The position numbers and the translations under genes are program-made. Below the pieces are notes generated by a model, which was not told the DNA's origin, did no database searches, and saw only the letters and a program-made list of their open reading frames with translations. A DNA stretch of 64,000 nucleotides from Clostridia bacterium. Lineage in GTDB: Bacteria > Bacillota > Clostridia > Oscillospirales > Acutalibacteraceae. Positions 60,987-64,000 of the stretch are shown one piece after another; position 1 is the stretch's first letter; each line of letters opens with the position of its first letter. The stretch is taken from positions 124,001 through 188,000 of the forward strand of contig JAFZUV010000007.1 of NCBI GenBank assembly GCA_017618135.1, written 5' to 3'.

Positions 60987-61442
60987 ATGGATATTTGTGA
61001 GAAAATTTCATATATCAAAGGTCTTGCGGAAGGCTTGGATCTTGATGTGAACACAAAGGAAGGCAAGGTGCTTTCGGCTATTATTGATCTTATAGGCGAC
61101 ATAACCGAGGAAATCTGCGAGATAGAGGACGGTCTTGATGATATGTCAGAACAGCTTGATGCGGTTGATGAAGACCTTTCTTCTCTTGAAGATGTTATTT
61201 ATGACGAGGGTTGTGACGGTGAATGCGATTGCTGTGATGACGAGGTTTATGAGGTTGAGTGCCCTAATTGCCATGATATAATTTATCTTGATGAAGATAT
61301 GTTGGAAGAAGAGGGCATAGATTGTCCGAACTGCGGTACGCCCCTGGAGTTTGATTTTGACGGCGAATGCTCGGAATCTGAATGCGAGTCCGAAGATGAA
61401 GATTCCCGCAATGATGAAGAGGCGGATGCAGACGCCGAATAG
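60987..61442 (+). CDS. CD1247-type protein with zinc ribbon
   Basis: 151 residues. The N-terminal helical domain (ISYIKGLAEGLDLDVNTKEG ... IIDLIGDITEEI ... DEDLSSLEDVIY) matches a conserved clostridial domain of unknown role. A zinc ribbon (CPNCHDIIYL ... CPNCGTPLEFD) and a very acidic tail follow. It lies in an operon with efp, a frequent pairing in Clostridia, which hints at a translation-linked function. Start ATG 60987 follows AAAGGAG. Confidence 0.8.
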   Translation: MDICEKISYIKGLAEGLDLDVNTKEGKVLSAIIDLIGDITEEICEIEDGLDDMSEQLDAVDEDLSSLEDVIYDEGCDGECDCCDDEVYEVECPNCHDIIYLDEDMLEEEGIDCPNCGTPLEFDFDGECSESECESEDEDSRNDEEADADAE

Positions 61443-61458
61443 TTTTCTACACTTTTAC

Positions 61459-61496
61459 CGTGCCGTTTCGCTACGCAAAACGGCACGATTTTTTTA
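61459..61496 (+). terminator. Terminator of the efp operon
   Basis: CGTGCCGTTT (61459-61468) and AAACGGCACG (61478-61487) form a 10-bp stem followed by ATTTTTTTA. IspD starts 11 nt later with no visible promoter, so partial read-through is likely. Confidence 0.88.
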
Positions 61497-61506
61497 GGTG
61501 AAGTAT

Positions 61507-62229
61507 ATGATATCAACAAAACCGAAATTAAATTATAGTGTTTGCGATGACAGTAACAACGGTATTCCTGTTATTATAGTTGCGGCGGGTGAATCGCACA
61601 GAATGAACGGTATAGATAAGCAGCTTTTAAATATTGCCGGTATTCCGGTGATTGCAAGAACTCTTTTATGTTTTGAACGATCGGATGATATATCAAGGAT
61701 TATCCTTGTAACACGGGAGCAGTCAGTAAAAGAAATGCAGCTTATCGCTGAAAAATATATGATCGGTAAATTAAGCGACATAGTTATTGGTGCCGATACC
61801 CGTCAAAAATCGGTATTGAGCGGTCTTGAAAGACTAAAAAAGGATGAGGATAAAATACTGATATCGGATGGTGCGAGGGCGTTTGTTACAAAAAAACTAA
61901 TATCGGATTGCGTAACCGCTATCCGGGAACATGACGGATGTGTAGCGGCGATTAAAGTTACAGATACCGTTAAGAATGTGAGTAGTGGCAGAGTTGAAGG
62001 CACAATAGACAGAACTTCTCTGTATCTTGCGCAAACTCCGCAAGGTATCACGGTAAGCCTTTATAAAAAAGTGTTGGAAGGTTCAGATAATTTGAGCTTT
62101 ACCGACGATGCTTCTGTGTTAGAGGCAGGTAACTGCGATGTGGTGACAGTTTCCGGCGATATAAGAAATATTAAAATAACCACACCTGATGATATAAAGA
62201 TTGCCGAAGTTTTTGCAAAGGAGTTTTAA
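61507..62229 (+). CDS. ispD: 2-C-methyl-D-erythritol 4-phosphate cytidylyltransferase
   Basis: 240 residues. VIIVAAGESHRMNGIDKQLL is the nucleotide-binding loop (Gly-rich, Arg-Met, Lys-Gln). ISDGARAFV and LAQTPQGITVSLYKK are further IspD signatures. It makes CDP-methylerythritol in the MEP pathway. A 20-residue extension precedes the usual start. ATG 61507 follows AGGTGA. It is followed by ispF after three bases. Confidence 0.92.
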   Translation: MISTKPKLNYSVCDDSNNGIPVIIVAAGESHRMNGIDKQLLNIAGIPVIARTLLCFERSDDISRIILVTREQSVKEMQLIAEKYMIGKLSDIVIGADTRQKSVLSGLERLKKDEDKILISDGARAFVTKKLISDCVTAIREHDGCVAAIKVTDTVKNVSSGRVEGTIDRTSLYLAQTPQGITVSLYKKVLEGSDNLSFTDDASVLEAGNCDVVTVSGDIRNIKITTPDDIKIAEVFAKEF

Positions 62230-62232
62230 TAT

Positions 62233-62700
62233 ATGCGAATAGGTCACGGTTATGATGTTCACCGTATGGTGGAAGGCAGAAAACTGATAATCGGCGGTGT
62301 GGAAATCCCGTTTAAAAAGGGCCTTTACGGGCATTCGGACGCTGATGTTTTGATTCACGCAATATGTGACGCCTTGCTTGGTGCGGCTGCTCTCGGTGAT
62401 ATTGGTAAGCATTTTCCCGATACGGATAATAGCTATAAAAACATAAGCTCAATTAAGCTGTTGAATTCTGTTTCGAATTTGCTTCGCAATAATGGTTACA
62501 GAGTAATCAATATTGATTCAACAATAATAGCCCAAGCGCCTAAACTGTCGCCATACATAGCTAAAATGGTAAGGAATATATCAGAAATTCTTGTGTTAGA
62601 TACCGGATGTGTAAGCGTAAAAGCAACAACCGAAGAGCATTTGGGCTTTACGGGAAGCGGCGAAGGTATTGCCGCACATGCGGTCTGTGTTATTGAATAA
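62233..62700 (+). CDS. ispF: 2-C-methyl-D-erythritol 2,4-cyclodiphosphate synthase
   Basis: 155 residues. GHGYDVHRM holds the Zn-binding Asp and His, [20 protein letters not shown] the third His, and [20 protein letters not shown] the C-terminal signature. It closes CDP-ME 2-phosphate to MEcPP. Three bases after ispD, so co-transcribed. IspE, ispC and ispG are not in the window. Confidence 0.97.
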   Translation: MRIGHGYDVHRMVEGRKLIIGGVEIPFKKGLYGHSDADVLIHAICDALLGAAALGDIGKHFPDTDNSYKNISSIKLLNSVSNLLRNNGYRVINIDSTIIAQAPKLSPYIAKMVRNISEILVLDTGCVSVKATTEEHLGFTGSGEGIAAHAVCVIE

Positions 62701-62749
62701 AAGTAATAAGAGAATATTTTTTTAAGTATAATTCTAACGGGTGATTATC

Positions 62750-63196
62750 TTGAAAAAATATGTTACTGTTACGAAAAAGAGTATGGCTATAGTTTTTTTA
62801 CTGACTCTTTTTGTTATAATAGTGAGCGGTCAGTTTTACGCGGCGCAGCATCCGGCAGTAAACGGAAGGACCAACGCACAGCGGGTTGCATTTATAAAGT
62901 CATTATCAATGACTCCCGATGATAGTATGGTTGAAATAAAAAAAATAAACATACCTTTAAAGTTTTCGGATGTTTATAAAAACTATAATGAAATGCAGAT
63001 ACAATCGGGTTATGATTTATCGAGATACAAAGGTGTAAAGGCAACACTTTACACTTATCCGGTAGGAAAGATAAACAGCAGCAACAATGATGAGTATTAT
63101 GTTAATTTGATTGTTTACAATGGTAGAATAATCGGCGGTGATGTTTCATCGCGTAATTTTTACGGTGAGATGAAACCGTTGATAAAACAGAGTTAA
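62750..63196 (+). CDS. DUF4830-type membrane-anchored protein
   Basis: 148 residues. One N-terminal membrane helix (SMAIVFLLTLFVIIVSGQFY) and a DUF4830-like external domain (NAQRVAFIKSLSM, IKKINIPLKFSDVYKNYNEM, YDLSRYKGVKATLYTYPV). Function is unknown. TTG 62750 follows CGGGTGAT; the upstream GTG overlaps that site. It lies five bases before the pseudouridine synthase gene. Confidence 0.75.
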   Translation: MKKYVTVTKKSMAIVFLLTLFVIIVSGQFYAAQHPAVNGRTNAQRVAFIKSLSMTPDDSMVEIKKINIPLKFSDVYKNYNEMQIQSGYDLSRYKGVKATLYTYPVGKINSSNNDEYYVNLIVYNGRIIGGDVSSRNFYGEMKPLIKQS

Positions 63197-63201
63197 AGAA
63201 A

Positions 63202-63906
63202 ATGGAAAAACAGAGAATAGATAAGTTTTTATCAAATCAACTTTTATTATCCAGAAACGAAATAAGGACAGGCATAAAAAAAGGATATGCTGCCGTAAAC
63301 GGCAATATATCAAAGGATTTCTCGCAAATTATTGACCCCCGAAAGGATGAAATAACTTATTGCGGCAAAAAGGTTGATTACAAGAAATATGTTTATATTA
63401 TGCTCAATAAACCCGCAGGCGTTCTAAGTGCGTCGTCGGATAAAAACCGCAAAACGGTGCTGGACCTTGTGCCTGGTAGTTTACGGAGAAAAGGACTTTC
63501 GGTGGTAGGCAGACTTGATAAGGATACAACCGGATTGTTGCTTATGACAGATGATGGGGGATTTGCCCACAAATGCATATCTCCGAAAAGCAAAATAGAA
63601 AAGAGTTATATTGTAGAGCTTGACTGTGATATTAACGCTGATATTATAGGGCTGTTTAAAAAAGGAGTTGTGCTGGCGGACGGTTATAAGTGCAGGCCGG
63701 CAGTACTCCAAAAGCTTGAAAACAGAATTGTTCGCGTAATAATAACCGAGGGAAAATATCATCAGATAAAGCGGATGTTCGGAGCAGTATCAATTGGAGT
63801 TAACAGGCTTCACCGTGAGCGCATCGGATCACTTTGCCTTCCGGAAAACCTTGCGAGCGGTGAGTGCGTTGAAGTTGAACAAGAGGTACTGAAACAGTTT
63901 TTTTGA
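63202..63906 (+). CDS. rsuA: 16S rRNA pseudouridine synthase, RsuA family
   Basis: 234 residues. An N-terminal S4 domain (RIDKFLSNQLLLSRNEIRTG) precedes the catalytic core GRLDKDTTGLLLMTDDG with the nucleophile Asp, and KYHQIKRMFGAV. The family modifies U516 of 16S rRNA; RluB/E/F relatives modify 23S, so the exact target is inferred. The start at ATG 63202 follows the previous stop by 5 nt. Confidence 0.9.
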   Translation: MEKQRIDKFLSNQLLLSRNEIRTGIKKGYAAVNGNISKDFSQIIDPRKDEITYCGKKVDYKKYVYIMLNKPAGVLSASSDKNRKTVLDLVPGSLRRKGLSVVGRLDKDTTGLLLMTDDGGFAHKCISPKSKIEKSYIVELDCDINADIIGLFKKGVVLADGYKCRPAVLQKLENRIVRVIITEGKYHQIKRMFGAVSIGVNRLHRERIGSLCLPENLASGECVEVEQEVLKQFF

Positions 63907-63981
63907 TGTTTTTTATATGTTTTAAATAAAACGGGTATTTAAATATTGTAACAAATGATTATAGTATTCACGGCACATTTC

Positions 63982-63990
63982 TGCTATAAT
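63982..63990 (+). promoter_or_regulatory. Extended -10 element at the window edge
   Basis: TGCTATAAT (63982-63990) is an extended -10; the -35 region is poor. It would serve a gene beyond the window. Confidence 0.4.
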
Positions 63991-64000
63991 ACTGTAAGAG

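Noticed and set aside
1-64000. CRISPR arrays, rRNA genes, prophage structural genes
   Set aside because: No regularly spaced direct repeats, rRNA signatures or capsid, portal, terminase or tail motifs were seen anywhere in the window.

Overview
This 64 kb window looks like a chromosome segment from a spore-forming anaerobe of class Clostridia, probably a gut Oscillospirales/Ruminococcaceae-type bacterium. The evidence is a SpoVAD gene and a tiny SpoVM gene, an IspH-ribosomal protein S1 fusion, two secreted proteins ending in dockerin-like duplicated segments, the Clostridia-type cluster nusB-xseA-xseB-ispA-dxs-tlyA-nadK-argR-recN, and a low to moderate GC content. The placement is inference from gene content; no 16S sequence is present.

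Region 1 (1-9640) holds the last codons of leuS, a tRNA-Lys(UUU) with its own promoter, and then an AT-rich stretch that reads as an integrated mobile element. It carries an ISXO2-like protein that has lost catalytic residues, a CHC2/TOPRIM primase-helicase, a divergent pair of XRE regulators with a shared operator, an unrecognised 420-residue protein, a small serine resolvase under a 36-bp palindrome, and a large serine recombinase. The recombinase reading frame runs into a dense array of small palindromes that is followed by a four-helix-bundle (S23/IVS-type) protein gene.

Region 2 (9820-14735) is visibly richer in GC than its surroundings. It encodes an OhrR-like MarR regulator, a cation-diffusion-facilitator transporter, a metallo-beta-lactamase/rubredoxin fusion, a second palindrome cluster, a small drug/metabolite-type transporter behind a leader that can mask its ribosome binding site, a gene remnant and an orphan protein. 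It may be a transferred metal or oxidative-stress cassette.

Region 3 (14800-30330) returns to chromosome-like sequence: a hydrolase, a structured leader with a truncated secreted peptide, MgtC, PEP carboxykinase, an HI0933 flavoprotein-cmk-ispH/S1 cluster, an FAD-dependent dehydrogenase, and a guanine riboswitch heading xpt plus a BMP-type purine nucleoside ABC importer.

Region 4 (30330-34700) is mostly on the minus strand: a GH25 lysozyme with dockerin, a broken secreted gene, and a PAP2 phosphatase/GT28-like glycosyltransferase pair. Region 5 (34790-50040) holds typA, an exonuclease, the nusB to recN housekeeping operon, tyrS, spoVAD, mgtE, a 49-residue membrane peptide and spoVM. Region 6 (50120-64000) holds a beta-helix protein, a dockerin protein, punA, an LCP protein, two adjacent potassium uptake systems (TrkA/TrkH and KtrB/KtrA), efp, ispD, ispF and an RsuA-type pseudouridine synthase. 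With dxs, ispD, ispF, ispH and ispA, the window covers most of the MEP isoprenoid route. The housekeeping parts are conventional; the mobile element, the two related palindrome clusters and the leader RNAs deserve attention.
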